From positions 142,437-206,436 of the forward strand of contig VSDK01012414.1 of the NCBI GenBank assembly GCA_009767595.1: 64,000 nucleotides of DNA, written 5' to 3'. The notes beneath the pieces are model-generated. The model ran no database searches, was not told the origin of the DNA, and worked only from the letters and a program-made list of their open reading frames with translations. Shown piece after piece: positions 1 to 12,873 of the stretch (its first letter is position 1; every line of letters starts with the position of its first letter). Made by a program: the position numbers and the translations under genes. Origin of the DNA: Symbiodinium kawagutii. Its lineage: Eukaryota; Sar; Dinophyceae; Suessiales; Symbiodiniaceae.

Positions 1-692
1 ACAGTATTCATGAGGCGTTGTTAGTGACAAATTTGAACCCATGAAAAGTCAAAAAGATGATCAACGCTCCAGGTCATTTGTGGCTTTGGGGACTGACCGG
101 GGTGAGCTTTGCCATGATTGGCCAGAGCGACTGGTTGGGGGCCCAAGCCACTGACAAATCTAAGAGCTGCAAGGGCACAGAGTCTCACTGTTTGATCAGT
201 TTGTCAGCGTGGTTCTGCATTTTCGTGCCATTCTCATTCCCCATGTAAACACCTCCATGATCCCTTTGAATCTGCCAACTGGGTTGCAATTGGAGGGCAT
301 AATGCGTTCTTGCCCTTGTGAAAGTTTGCAGCTGGTTCAAGTTCTCTAGATTTGCGGTTCGGGCATTTCTTCAACATGCAACCTTTCGTGTGGGAGCACA
401 TCGGAGGAAGAGTCAGGCTGATGGAAGAGCCAGCGCAGTTCTCTTGCTCACAGGACGCCTTCGAGTTTTATACTGGTGAGGTACACCAAGGGGCTTCCCA
501 CCCTTTGCTTGTGCTGACACGTGCCGACTGCGAGGTTCATGTTTCACCGTTTTCCTTTGATCTTTGAGTTATTTTAGTATTTCAAGTTGAAAAGCAGATA
601 AAACCGTGCTGAAAAATCGATAAGACAGATAATTTACGGTTGGCCTCGGTCATAAAGGTCCGGTTCCATGCGTTAGCCACTATGCCATTCAG

Positions 693-803
693 GAGCAGGT
701 TCGCATGCATGAAGCAGCAATGGAGATGAAACGGAGGAAGCAACTGGAGAAGGAGTGCAGGCAGCGAGCTCGGTCCGAGAAGGAGTCGCTTGGTCCGGAG
801 AGC
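693..803 (+). CDS. Candidate exon, charged helical segment
   Basis: Open + strand segment preceded by an acceptor-like AG (691-692). It encodes a strongly charged, helix-forming stretch containing MHEAAMEMKRRKQLEKE, rich in Arg, Lys and Glu as in coiled coils. The frame stays open to about 838, but a donor near 803 is plausible. It lies about 160 bases upstream of an ankyrin-like exon on the same strand, so the two may belong to one gene. The family is not identifiable from this piece alone, and the exon limits are guesses. Confidence 0.35.
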
Positions 804-959
804 GGCAGCTGTGCTGCAGCTGCGCTGCTGTGCTGTTGAATCTGAAGCCAAGCAACTGAGACAGCTGGGAACAACGGTGGAGCTGTGTTCGATGCTGACT
901 GAGGTGGGGAGAGGTTCAGCAGTTCCTAACCTTGCACCACTTCACAGACGTGAGCAGCC

Positions 960-1075
960 GTCGAAGTTCATGGCTGGGGTTCCGGTACACCTACCCCCTA
1001 CATACGGCTGCACGTGAAGGCGACTGGCACATGTTCAAGCTTCTAAAGAAGTTTGGAGCGAACTGCCAACAGTCC
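960..1075 (+). CDS. Candidate exon with one ankyrin repeat
   Basis: The + strand frame encodes YPLHTAAREGDWHMFKLL followed by KKFGAN. This matches the ankyrin consensus: a T/YPLHxAA helix start, then xGDxxMxxLLxxxGA. Ankyrin repeats mediate protein binding and occur in many unrelated proteins, so no function follows. Only one repeat is visible. Exon borders are uncertain, and the gap at 1312-1326 lies a little downstream. The helical exon at 693-803 could be the preceding exon. Confidence 0.5.
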
Positions 1076-1311
1076 CTTGGAGTTGAAGATATATTATGTA
1101 GTTGTTGTTGGATGCTCAAATTTTCAAGCAAGATCCACTTGCAGTTCAAGGCTCGGTACTTTTGGTGATGAATGCAACGTGTTGCTAGGAAGGACAGCCG
1201 GGGCAAACGGCCCTTGGAGTACTCCCGGGTGTACACAGCTCTATCCAGACCTTGGTAGTCGCTGTTCAGTGCCTTGGCTGCAGGGTGAAGCTGGGAGTTG
1301 GACGAGTCGGA

Positions 1312-1326
1312 NNNNNNNNNNNNNNN
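1312..1326. other. Assembly gap (15 N)
   Basis: Run of 15 undetermined bases. A family C inverted-repeat element begins right after it, so the gap may reflect a repeat-induced scaffold join. Confidence 0.99.
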
Positions 1327-1327
1327 T

Positions 1328-1394
1328 CCTGCTGATTATTAACAACTGGTTGGTTGACTAACCGGGGTTGAAACCACCAACCAGTTTCCTGTTT
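1328..1394 (+). repeat. Family C inverted-repeat element, short copy
   Basis: Contains ACTGGTTGGTTGAC and ends AACCACCAACCAGT, the right terminal repeat shared by family C copies elsewhere in the window. The left side runs into the gap, so the copy is incomplete. Confidence 0.5.
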
Positions 1395-2882
1395 GGAAAA
1401 GTGATGAATCAGTAGCGCCGCTGGCGCATTGATGATTCTAGAAGTTTTACGGTTGTACTGTCAATGATTGCGCCACTTCTTCGGGGTAGCCTCCGAAGTT
1501 GGAGACAGCACCCGGCCTGAAAGCGGATGGGTGTGTGGCTCAGGTGCACCACTTGCGCTAGCAGCAAGCATTCTGGCCACGGCAGCATCTCCGGAGGATG
1601 CCCCACTGGTGCATCTTCCAATGTTGAAAGGATGTGTTTGGGTTCAAAGGTTGGAACATGCTTCGCTAATGCACCAAGTAGGGTTTTCCCGGGAAGCTGC
1701 ACATCCTTTTGTCTTCCTGCGACATCCTGTCTAGCGACAGGGAGTGCAATGAAACCAGCTATAGGCTCAGTCATTCGGATCGCACGCGGCTCAAAAGCTC
1801 AACATCCCAGGGCTGGCCTTGCTGGCGGCCGCGTGCGTGTCCCGCCTCGGAGTCGAATCCATGTGGTCCGATTTTTTCGCTGTGCATGCCGTCCACTCCC
1901 TCCTGTTGGAGGGCGTGCTTCTCCAGCTCCAGATCCATCCAATGATCTCAGGTTTAGTTTGGTGGCTGAATGACCTTGGAGAATCTGCAAGTTTGTGGAC
2001 GGGCGTGCTGGAGTATTCCAGTCCAATTTGGCGTCATACAATTTGCTAATGCCGAATTCATCCGAATAAGGGATGGTCAGCCAGCACTCTTCGCATAGTG
2101 ATTTCTACCAATGCCTGATGCCTTAAGTGATGGGCATCACTGGCAGACGCATCATGGCAGTTCTATGTACGGCTTCCGGCGCAGTTCCCTTGTCTAGGGA
2201 TCGGTTGAAGCAAACGCTTCATGCCCGTTTCTCCATGGGAGTGGAATGAACCGTGCGTGGTACTGCTGTTGTTCCAATTGGTGTGGGTCGGGGAATGATC
2301 ATTATGTGATCAGCGTCATTGGCTCAACCCAGGGGATACTGCGCATATTGCTTGAGTTGCCCACGCCAATGGATGCAGAAAATCCATGCTGTTGCGGAAT
2401 GCATATAGCGTAACGCAGCCGTAAATCACATGCGACGTGCTCGAGCAAGGCCTGAATTTTCAGGTGGATCTGTATGCCAATAGGCTGCACTGTGCAATGG
2501 TGATGTCAACCAGACCCGGAGGAACAAGTTGTGTTCAACCCGGCTGGCACCATGTGGAATGCCTATCTATTGGATTCAAGAGTGACTACAAACAGTCTTC
2601 TGCCAGCAGAAGCTCCCACATGGCCTGACCCATGGCGTACCCCTAAAATGCAAGTTCCCCAAGTATCAACAGCTATCGATCAAAGAATGAAAAGTATTCA
2701 GTAACCAACATAAACCAACTCATCAACCATTGTTCAATCAGGTAACAATATGCAGCAGAAGTTATTTCTTTACACTTGCAAGTCTATTTATGCTTGTTTT
2801 TTATCTATATTTGATGTAGGTTTAATCCACAAATCTATTTGATTTAGGTTTGTCTTTAAATTTCTATGTGTTTTTCTGTACA

Positions 2883-3003
2883 CGGTACTAGGTCAAAACC
2901 CTGTACCCATGGCTCCCCATCATTAACCATCGTTTTCCCTATAGTTTGTTGCTCATTATCCACCATGAAATTGGTTAGTTAAAGCCTTGACCCATAGCCA
3001 TAA
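2883..3003 (-). repeat. Family A inverted-repeat element (MITE-like), copy 1
   Basis: Read on the minus strand it starts ATGGCTATGGGTCAAGGC and ends with GGGTACAGGGTTTTGACC, the same order as copies at 3327, 15422, 47650 and 63850. The terminal repeat at the low-coordinate end has decayed. Non-coding, about 120 bp. Confidence 0.75.
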
Positions 3004-3326
3004 TGTGTCTATAGGATCTATACAGATGATGTATTGGTTTTTCAGATAGATTTGATTCTATATGATCATATATTATCTAGTTTATCTACTTTTTTTCAAT
3101 TTATAGATGCCATTTGATCTATTTGTTTTATTTTCGCTCTCCAGCCCTCGGTTTACAGGTTCACCTGCACACTTGGCTGCTTCCGGGCAGCCCACGGCGC
3201 CGATGTCGCCGATGTTTGCAGTGACCACGACGGCGCCTCGCTAGGGTGCGAAGCAAAGTTGAAGCATAGCTAGCTGAAGCATAGCTGGTTCATGACCATG
3301 AACCACATGGTTACAGTTGTAGCAAT

Positions 3327-3430
3327 ATGGCCATGGATCAAGGCTTTAACCATCAATGTTCCACAACAATAGTAGGGAAACGATGGCAAATGATGGGAAC
3401 CAGGGGTACAGGGTTTTGACCCACAGCCAT
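3327..3430 (+). repeat. Family A inverted-repeat element, copy 2
   Basis: Starts ATGGCCATGGATCAAGG and ends TTTTGACCCACAGCCAT. The ends are imperfect inverted repeats of each other. The core AACCAGGGGTACAGGGTTTT is shared with the other family A copies. It lies about 320 bp from copy 1 in opposite orientation. Confidence 0.75.
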
Positions 3431-4118
3431 ACAATGTATGTGATATGTTAGCCGTGAATGATGGTGAAGGATAGGGAAGATGAGTCATCAATATTGAAAT
3501 CATAGGTGGTTGATGCTGCTTGCGCATACCATCCTGTTAGTGATACTAGTGCATCGTGGCAAGTAGGATTTGTTAGTGATAATGGCCGTGGTTAGCACGC
3601 TTAAGTTACCTAACAAAGTATGAAAGTGTTGAAGGATGGTGTGAATACTGATGAGTGATAGGGAACATGCTGGTAAACCAGGCCATCAATAGCCAATAAT
3701 CAATAAATGATGGTGCTTTAATTGGATGGAGCGTGATCTCCAACAGTATTGGCTGGCCAGTCCAATCCATTGTGGGATTGCCAACTAGCAGAAGCCACCA
3801 GAAGTCTTGGAAGCTGCCTAATCCAGTTGTGCAACGCCGCGTTTGGAAACAGCGGTGAACGAGCCATGGTTGATGGTTGTCCTTCCCCCGAATTTTTCTC
3901 ACTTTTGCCCCATTTTGCCCCAAGTGAAAGGTGTAGAGGCGATCGATAGGGGGAAGGCACCCACCAACCATCTAAGAGCTACCTGCGCCTCGCGGTTGCC
4001 CTCGGAGTTTCTCCCGCTGCCCGGGACGACCCGTGACGACCGTTGCCACCGTTCAGCGAAGATCTGGATCTTCAAACTTGACAAGTTATCGGGGAAATTG
4101 GGTCACCAAGCCTTCCAG

Positions 4119-4247
4119 TTACCTCTATAGTGGGTAGCCAGCTGGCACCATTGTTATTTGGGTGACTGGTTGGTTACCAGCTATTATTGGTTACCACCTT
4201 ACAGTAATGGTTATTTTGGGTAACATCAGGTTACCCACTATCATGGT
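4119..4247. repeat. Single inverted-repeat element, about 130 bp
   Basis: Left end CCTCTATAGTGGGTAGCC and right end GGTTACCCACTATCATGG are imperfect inverted repeats; the core TAGTGGGTA is exact. The interior is non-coding. No second copy was noticed in the window. Confidence 0.5.
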
Positions 4248-5345
4248 GACTGGATGCACAGGGAAGAGTTGATCAGTTGGGACAACCAGTTAATGGCGAG
4301 TTGAAGATCCTGAGCTCCGCTTAACTCCTGTGCGTCGCGCCGCAGATTCTCTGAGTTGGAAGCTGGGAATGACATACCCAGTGGCAAAACCGATCTGCGA
4401 TTTGGAAGCTGCGAAGCTGATTTTTGATTGAAGTGAACTTGCATCGCTTGCAAGCAGTGGCAGTGGGAACCCAGGATGACTCGGGTGTTAGTATTCCTAA
4501 GTCAAGGTTGGTTTGCAACCAGAAAACAGTAGCTCAGAAACCAACAAAGAGACGGCATTTCTCACTGCCGCACCTTCGGAATGCCTATGACTCTCCGCTG
4601 CATGCCTTTGACTATGCTGAATTCTTGAGGAACTGAAGCGGCAACAGAGCCGAGCTGCGAGAAGCGATGCCGACCATGTGATCCCAACCAGTCAGTCAGT
4701 TGGATCTTGCTGATGTTAACATGCTCAAGGCTTGTGAATTTTCTGGACTCTCTTGGGATCTTTCCTGGGGACATAAAGGGCCCTTGCCCAAAGATTTGAT
4801 CCTACGGTCCTACCACATGCTGCCCGGGGTGTCACACGCTGCCATTGATCCATGATCGCTGCCTCGCGTCGGAATGGCGAGGCCTCTCTCTTGCGAATTC
4901 CTCAGCAGCTGCTGGCACGACAACATGGCGTTGGAAGCCTAGTAGCTCCGATCCCCAGGAGCCTGGACTGGCGATACCCTGCTGTGATATAGATCGGTTC
5001 CCTGTTCGTGGTCTGAGAATCTTTGGCGGTTGCAGAAGTTGCATGGTCGAGATGATTTTGTACTTGAATTCATGTATGTCAGATATATTCATATCTCATT
5101 ACTGCGATTCTGGCTTGATGGTTTGTTGAGATGGCGTAATGTTAGATGATCACTAAACAACTATAGCATTCACCCAATGGCCTGTTTAGCCCATCTGTTT
5201 AGATGGGCTCATCACTTAAAAACATTGCGTGCGTGTTTGTGCCAGCAAAACAAAGGTCAATGTTGTGAAACTCTCGATCCAAAAACATCCAAAAACATGG
5301 TGCCCAAACGATACGATGTCGTCCAGGGATGGTGCGCGAATCAGT

Positions 5346-5513
5346 AGGAAAGCCATTATAAGAAAAGCCGCCATAGAAACCAGCGATTTGGGCATCAAGA
5401 GCTATAGGAAAGCCATAAGAAAAGCCACAGAAACCAGCGATTTGAGTATCACAAGCCATAGGAAAGCCATAGGAAAAGCCACGGAAACCAGTGATTTGGG
5501 TACCAAAAGCCAG
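5346..5513 (+). repeat. Minisatellite, three units of 60/54/54 bp
   Basis: Units start with AGGAAAGCCAT at 5346, 5406 and 5460. All spacings are multiples of three, so the + frame reads through as a peptide repeat of the type RKAI-KATETSDLGIKS. The frame (5229-5531) has no recognised homology, and the repeat may be non-coding. Confidence 0.75.
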
Positions 5514-8500
5514 ATTGATTCGTGCAAGTGAATTGCTGTCACTCGAGGTACGTCTTTATCGGGATGGTGCCATGGCAGATGTCCAGGAGTTCGTTGGAAA
5601 GGCCTGGAAATTGGGAAGCATAGCAATGGCATGGTAAGCCAAGGAGGCCGTGGCAGTCATGGATCCAACTGTCAACCTGGCTAGCTGGATTTTCGCCAGT
5701 GAAAGCCTGGGAAACCACCAATAAACACTGGATTTTCCATTGCCAGCTTGGTTTACCAGAGGGTACTGGGCTCAACAGCTGGTGATTTATGCCATCAAAT
5801 GAGGGAGTTTACAACTGAAAGTCATGTTTGTGAAGATATTGGCCCAAAAATCACGGCTTCGGTCCTGACAGGTGTGGTTGAAGTCTTTCTTCCAGATATG
5901 TTTGTCGCAGGATGTTCAAAACAAACTAACAATACTTGAACAATAATCGGCGAATCGGAATAAAAGCGTCATTAAAGTGTGCGTCCACATGCCAGATTTT
6001 TTGTCGCTTGCATTTTCTCATGGGTCGGTAGTGGTCAATTAAGAAGTGCTCTTCACCATCGTTGGCAGGCTTGAAGGGCCGCCCACCCCTTTTTGTGTTT
6101 CTAGCAGACCATAGCTTGGTGGTTCTGCGACCCAACAGCAAGCAACAATTCAACCGGACCAGTTGTGGCCATCGCCATCTTGAGCATTGAGGTTCTCAAT
6201 GCCCTAGAAGGTTGTTGACTTGGTCGACCATGGTTTTAAAAGAGCAATTCAGGAAACTTTGGATTGCAAGAACACGCTTGGCGATGGAAAAAAAGGAACA
6301 CATCCACAAGCCCAGCTAACCTCCTTGAAAAGGCGATGGCAAAAAATAACATAACAAATTATCATATATATTAATATACCAACTCAATCCTGGTTACCTC
6401 AGTTGCGAGTGTTTAGCTTCCTTCGGGCAAACACCCCCTGGAAGCCCTGGCAAAAAAAATCCTGGTTACCCAGTTGGTGGCCCTGGTTACCCTGGTTGAA
6501 TCCTGCTTGAATCTGGAAAACCGTAGTTACCCTGGTTGAATCTGGAAGGTCCCCTGTCAAAAGAGCCCCTGCAGTTGGTGGCCCAGCTCTTGGGCTCCGC
6601 ACGCCGTGGGGAACCTGCGCTTCAGGACCCGAAGGATGCTGCCACAGCTTCGCTGCTTTTGAGCCAGGTCAGGGTGCGCCGGCCATGCTTCACCCGACGC
6701 GGAGAACCAAGCGATTCATAGGGGGCACTTGAACGATTTCGTGACCCCTTGAACCGTGGGGATATAGGCGTAACCAGCACATATAGACGCCAAATTTTGC
6801 AAGCTCGATTTTTTTTTGTGTTCAGCTCCCGCGATTTACATCGATTTACCCTTTCTCCAAAGAATTGATGGGGCACCCTGACCGCTCAGAGATTACCTGC
6901 GATTTCCGTGAGCCGTATTTGCCATTTGGTATCACGAAAAGAGATGTGCCAACAATTTGAGGCTTTGTATACAATTGCCTGACTTAGCCGAGTTTGTTAA
7001 AGTTTGGGGGGGTGATGGAAGGGGGAAGGTACTCATAGGAAGTCAACATTTTTTCAGGGTACAGTTCCCCTAGATGCGAGTAAAGGCATGGTGCACTTTC
7101 AGGTTGTAACCATGCCCAGTGTGGACACCAACTAGATGTTGTCATGATGACCAAGTACTAGTAGTTTAATAAACCACAGTTTGCAGCAGGTGTGCCATGA
7201 TTTTTCACTGGAAATCCATCGGAAAATCCTCTAGCTCCCATGCCCTAGGTATTTGTAGGTCGATGCATTTTTTCCGTAGCCTGCAATAGAATTGATGGAT
7301 GGCCAACCTTTAAATGATGGTTGACATTGCTTGACCAGACCCTTGTTGCATCATAGCAGCGAACAAAGGTTCACCAATGGGGGAGACCAATCATGCAGCA
7401 CCGGCTGGGCTGCGCCACAGGCAGCAGAGAAGCTGAAGCTGATGGTCGGTGAGTCAAGGGGCGTCCAGGGATGGAAAGAGGTGTACAGTTTCGTGTCGTT
7501 CAGTGCCCCTGTTTGGTTCCACTTCATGGACAAGGTGGATGATGAGATGACGCATCACCGCATCACGGAAGGTCTCCCAGTATTCCAAGCCTGGCAGTGT
7601 TTTTCACAGAGGTTGGCTGAGAAAGTCGCATCAGAAGGGGTGTCAAACTCACAAGAATTGTCGCCTCGGTCCAAAGTGGTTCGTTTTCCACACTTGGGAC
7701 ATCAGGGGATCGCTACCATTAGGTGATATGATGCACCCACCATGGGGTGTCCCATGGGATCAGCCCATTTGTCTCAGCTGCTCTAAGCCCCAAGGCCATG
7801 GAACTTCCAGCGCCAGCACTCAGTGTCAGGGTGCAGTTGGTGAGACATTTCCCCTTCAACACCAGCAACACTTCATCTCAGAACTCAGAATGACACATTT
7901 GGTGCTTTCTCAAGCCACTGACTGGGTTACCCCCACTGATCATCCTTTCTACGAACTGCAGTATTCAACCATCCATAATTTAGGTGTCCCCCGTTTTTTT
8001 GAGAAAGGACCATTGGTTTATTCCATTGTTGGTCATTATCCCCTATCAATGGAGTTACTTTTACCTATGAATAACCTCCATGTATCCATGACTTGGCGGA
8101 GCTGTTGATGGACAACGGGGCCTGTGTTCCAAATCAGCTGCCTGACGGCGCCGTTGGAGTGGCTCCTAGTCAGCTCAGCCCAGGTCCTGAAGGATGCCCA
8201 GAAGAACTACAAGAGCCAGCTGTGTGACTGGGACGAGCTGCGATGGGTGTGCGGGAGACCATTGGATTGAGAAATTTGGGAGTGAACCATTTGGATAGAT
8301 ATGTTCATGAAGTTATCCCTACAGCAGATATCTATCCAAATGTTGGGTGTGGTTTCTCTTGGAGTGAAATATGTTGGATGAGAATTGGTATATATTTTTT
8401 TGTTGAAATGTGTGTGTAATTTATCTGGCATTTGCTGGGCAGTACCGCGTCTATTGACAGGAAAAGGTGTAAGGAAAACAAGTACATATAATATAATAAC

Positions 8501-8558
8501 ACAATTTTTCGAATATGTTTGAAATTGTATGCAGATATTGAAATCTATAGGAATGGGG

Positions 8559-8574
8559 AGAGAGAGAGAGAGAG
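8559..8574. repeat. (GA)n microsatellite
   Basis: Uninterrupted AG dinucleotide run. Similar GA tracts occur at 15152-15168, 18840-18860 and 62577-62594. Confidence 0.9.
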
Positions 8575-8696
8575 ACAGAGATTCAATCATTACTGTAACC
8601 AGCTTGTCAACCCTAACTTGAAACTCATGAATGATATTATGTAAGCATGAACCAGCTTATCAACCATGATATAACCAACTTATGGTTGGGTACTTC

Positions 8697-8860
8697 GGTC
8701 CCCAAGACGCTGTTTCGATGTCGCCAGGTGCCATCGGCGCAGAGATTGCCATCACCTTACAGCAAGCCCTGGAGGCAGAAGAGGCCGGTCCCGTCTGTGT
8801 GGCGACACCAGGGAGCACATATGGGGCCATGGTGGTGCCTACAACCGTTACTAATGTGGA
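8697..8860 (+). CDS. Exon-like open segment, unknown
   Basis: The frame contains SPGAIGAEIAITLQQALEAE then AGPVCVATPGSTYG, with amino-acid usage typical of a real protein rather than chance. Limits are uncertain and no family is recognised. Confidence 0.25.
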
Positions 8861-9717
8861 GCTAACCCCAGAGGTTCATATGGAGCCAACCACAGTAGCG
8901 TACCAACCAACTATAGCCACTATTAATGTGAAGCCTCACCAGCGAATCTTGGGTTGAAACTTTCAGAACTGAGCGGTTTGTCTACTTGATTAGGAAGCAT
9001 TTGAGCAGTTAATTCACGGGTGATGCTACGAGTCAAAATCACGGGAGTTATGGGATCTCTGAGTTTTAGGGTGTGAAGAAATGAAAGAGCACCCCCGGCG
9101 ATCAAAAGATGACCATGCTTTGGTGGGAAAACCATGGAAAGCCATGGTCTAAGGGGTACAGCCCATCATCAGCCACTTTCTTGAGGTGGATGCGGAAGGC
9201 TTGGGGTTATTGCAACTCGCGGGGTTCTAAGTTGAGAGGCTGAGAGGCTTGGTCTTGGTGCATCATGGTCTAAGATCAGATGAAATCAGTTTTGGCAGAA
9301 AAACAGGTAACCACACTTGTGCATCAACCACCAGTCATATTGATTGAGATCCTTTGCCAACATGACCGGAGAAGCTGAAACACTCGTGCGTCCAAGGTTG
9401 AAAAGCAGCTGGGTCATCACTTCGCCACCACATCTGAGCAGTTCGTAAACGAGGCCAGCTGCTGCTGCGCAGAGTTTTGCAATCATCATGAACCATTGAC
9501 CGTTTATGATGAAAGCATTGGCCTTGATTACCATTTTATTGACAACTACTGCCCCAGAGTCGGGCCATTGAATCCAACTGACCAGTACTACAACAAATAT
9601 GCCATGGAATGTATTCATAATATATTTATTGATTGATTGTACATTTATTTCCTTCGCATAAGCGCATCTATGTGTTTCTATACATAGTCGCGTAGGTGGT
9701 TCGAGAGCTGGACACCG

Positions 9718-9845
9718 TGTCCAGGTGGCGTTGCTGGAGACGGATGCGAAGAGCTTGGCTGAGCGCCTGGGGGCCTAGAGATGCAATCGTGACCGATGGA
9801 CGGGGGCCGGTAGGGAACTTCACCGTGGCTATTGATGTTAGTAAC
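9718..9845 (+). CDS. Exon-like open segment, unknown
   Basis: One + frame encodes a basic stretch followed by PRDAIVTDGRGPVGNFTVAI. It looks protein-like but belongs to no family I recognise. It could be an exon of the same transcript as 8697-8860 and 10560-10745; this is a guess from strand and proximity only. Confidence 0.2.
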
Positions 9846-10559
9846 TATAAGTAACTATGTTCAACCAAGTTGTGAACCAATCATAGCTAATAACTTAAGA
9901 TCTAGCTGCAGATGCATGTAGATGCATCATTAATTGAGTGTATATATTTTTTGTTTACATTTACTATAACATATGCGTCGTGTGATGTCGTGTGATGTCG
10001 CGTGTGTGTGTGCTATTTAATTGTTGAATGATTATAAACTTGCTGCTCCTTGATTGCTCTGTGATATCTGGAAGACACACTGCACATACACAAGTGCCTA
10101 TATGGAGTATGCATGTGCGATGACATATTGTGTGGCGGCTGCATGTTTTTGCATACATGCACTGACCTGCGCACGTTTGAGGAGGTAGATGGATATGGAT
10201 CAACATGAAGCGCGATATATTTGCAATGTTCCCTAGTAGCCCACACATTATGCCGCATAACTATGTTCAGGCACACCTGCTCACTACGACAGAAAGTGTA
10301 AAGGCAGCAGTACGTACACACATGTAAATATGATGCATTTGCACGTGCACATGACGGACTCAGGTTTGGAAAGCTTTCCGGATGCCCATATGGCAGGACT
10401 GGGACCTAGAGTGCGCCTCTGCCCAAACTCAAGGGATCATCCTGCTTGGCAAAGGCCTGCCGTTTGATTGTGTTCGTCATCATGTCGAAATCTTTGGTTA
10501 CATGATTCACTTTAAGTTCTGTACGTCAAGAACTTCAGAACCAGAAAAAGATGTGGGAA

Positions 10560-10745
10560 AACAACTGCGCTTGCCGAACTCTGATTCCATCGTTCCCTGC
10601 GTTGGTTTCTCTCGCATGGGCCACAGGACTTGCTGCTGAACTTCGGGCAGTGGAAGCCCTACCTAAGGTACTCCCTGAAGAGCCTTGCGATGGGGACTCG
10701 GAAATTGTCCAGTTTTGCTGCCGGTTGGATATTTTAAACATCTAG
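10560..10745 (+). CDS. Exon-like open segment, unknown
   Basis: The frame reads LIPSFPALVSLAWATGLAAE then LRAVEALPKVLPEEPCDGDS. The hydrophobic first half could be a membrane segment. The region downstream to 15280 shows no confident gene. Confidence 0.25.
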   Translation, partial: NNCACRTLIPSFPALVSLAWATGLAAELRAVEALPKVLPEEPCDGDSEIVQFCCRLDILNI

Positions 10746-11121
10746 CCAGCACGAACCAAACTCAGGCCCAGCAGTTATGTGCAAAGCACAAAGCCTCGAG
10801 GCTTAAGCAATTGCTACATAATATTCCATGTCTAAAGCATCAGGAGTCTCGATTTTTGGAAAACTACGGCAGGGCAAAGTTCTTGTAGGATGGTCGGACA
10901 GCGGAAGCAGTCAGAGGTAGAAGATCGGAATGCTGAGAATGTTCAAGTTCTCAGGTCAAGGTTTGGAGTGTTTTGATTTTTTTTCGGCTGCAGAGGCTTC
11001 TTGTAGCTCAGGTGGGTCAAGCCCAACAATTCATAAAGCCCTGCATTCCAAATGGGAACATGGTGGAATACCATCGAATTTTACTGGGAATCATGTGTTC
11101 CATCATCAAAAATCCAACAAA

Positions 11122-11228
11122 ACTGGTTGTGGTTTCAAACATTCTTCCCTAAATGTATTACAAAAAATGGTTGTTTGGTTGACCTGCGCATATTTTTCAT
11201 GAGGGGGTGGTGACCAACCACCAGCCAG
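11122..11228 (+). repeat. Family C inverted-repeat element
   Basis: Begins ACTGGTTGTGGTTTC, carries the shared core GGTTGACCTGCGCATATTTT and ends AACCACCAGCCAGG. The same plan is seen at 16819, 21317, 24418, 25678 and 43251. Confidence 0.65.
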
Positions 11229-11463
11229 GAAAGCTGTGATGGCTTCCTATAGCAAACTGGTAGCTCATGGTACCTCCCAGGCCCTGAGTTTCCATGGTGG
11301 CCAGGTGACCTCTGGAGAGGTTCTTCCAAGACCTCTGGGCCTGGCTTCGTGACTGGGATGCGATGGGTTGATGTTGGATAGTTGGGTGGTTAGTTGCTTG
11401 AGGGTTGGTGGATAGCTGGTTCGTAGGTTAGTTGGTTGGTCGGTTTGTTTGTTTGCTGGTTGA

Positions 11464-11465
<2 letters not shown>

Positions 11466-11505
<40 letters not shown>
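11466..11505. repeat. (ACTT)10 microsatellite
   Basis: Ten perfect 4-bp units. Confidence 0.95.
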
Positions 11506-12819
11506 GGTTCGCTTGTTAAGTTTGGCAGATGCTTGTTGGTTGGTAGGTCACGTAGTCTCCTGGATGGGAAGCTTGTTTCCAGGAGTGTTGCAGCCAAACA
11601 GTTCTGAATACAATGTCAACACATGTCGACATTAAATGACGGTGCACGACTTGTTTTTGGGAACGCAAATTCATCATACGCTTCAAGGCCATTTTCGCAT
11701 TGGATCCTCATCCATGAAAGTACGCCTCTTCAATCCTCTTCATAGGGCAGCCTGCTTGCGAGAACCTAGGTCCGTTGGTTCGTGTTTTAAGATATGGAAT
11801 CCTGATCACTTAAGGTTAAGCATTTGTGCTTCACTCACGGGCTTCGAATATGTTGGAATGGATAGCCGGTTGGTCGCTGTTCACATCCTTGCAATAGGTG
11901 ATATATCCCTGTTGTTAGTGCCATGTTACGTTACTGTGGCTTGGTTGTGGCTTGGTTGTGAGGGCAATGTATGGATTTACCAAGCCCTCCTGACATCAGA
12001 TGTGACATCAGATGTGACCAGAGCCCCTTCGGATGCCCAGGCGCAAATTTCCGGACCAGGGGATCTCGGCATCGTCCAACCAGCCACTGGCGGTTTCGGC
12101 CAGGCATCGAGCTGCTGGCTGCACGAGCATTCCATGGGAATGGTTAATTCATAGTCTGAACAAGCAACGAACAAGACAGTCAACAATAAAAATGGCAGAA
12201 TCTGAATGGGGTCCAATGCTGATGAGTATCAACAGCCAACGAAAGATGGTTGATGAAGGCTCGTCGCCACTTTTTGGATGCGTAACGTAATAACGGTAGA
12301 TATTGTGATCCATGAGAATCAAAGCGGCTGAAGACAAAGGTTTTTGGTGATGCAGTGCAAGTTGCAGTCGTCCTTTGGCGTCGGGTGTGTTCAGGTGGCT
12401 GATGATGGCCTCATAACCAAGATATACCAAGACGATGACTCACGCGGAAATGCATAGTCAGCTCCGGTGAGGCTGCACCAGACCCTTTTGACTGCTGGCT
12501 GGTGCCCAGCCACCTCCTCCAAGGAAGAGTTCTTGGAGGTGCCTCATGGGAAATATTGGGCCAATCAGTCACCAAGGTCAGTCATCAACGGACCTTTGTT
12601 AAGGTTTGACGTGGCGTAGCCGTTGGTTGGGGAACGCCATGGCTTAGCCGTTGGTTGGGGAACGCCTTTGATTGAAATTGGTCGCCCTGCATGTCGCCAT
12701 GATTTTGTTGCCGCGAGCGTCGCTGGAATGGAGACAGAAGTATGCAAGATTCGCGGGATTCAGCACATACTCACAGATGCGTATAGTCAAAGAATGTCAT
12801 ACAATACTGCATATAAAAA

Positions 12820-12822
<3 letters not shown>

Positions 12823-12873
<51 letters not shown>
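12823..12873. repeat. (TCA)17 microsatellite
   Basis: Seventeen perfect triplets. One frame would read as a polyhistidine run, but the surrounding frame has no other coding signal. Confidence 0.95.

Larger units (their letters stand above)
1400..8690. other. Mostly non-coding, repeat-rich stretch
   Basis: No protein family was recognised here on either strand. The stretch holds two family A elements (2883-3003 and 3327-3430), an inverted-repeat element at 4119-4247, a 54/60-bp minisatellite at 5346-5513, an AT-rich zone at 2700-3130 and a short GA microsatellite at 8559-8574. Open frames up to about 130 codons (for example 7331-7726) show no recognisable domain and are probably chance. Confidence 0.5.
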
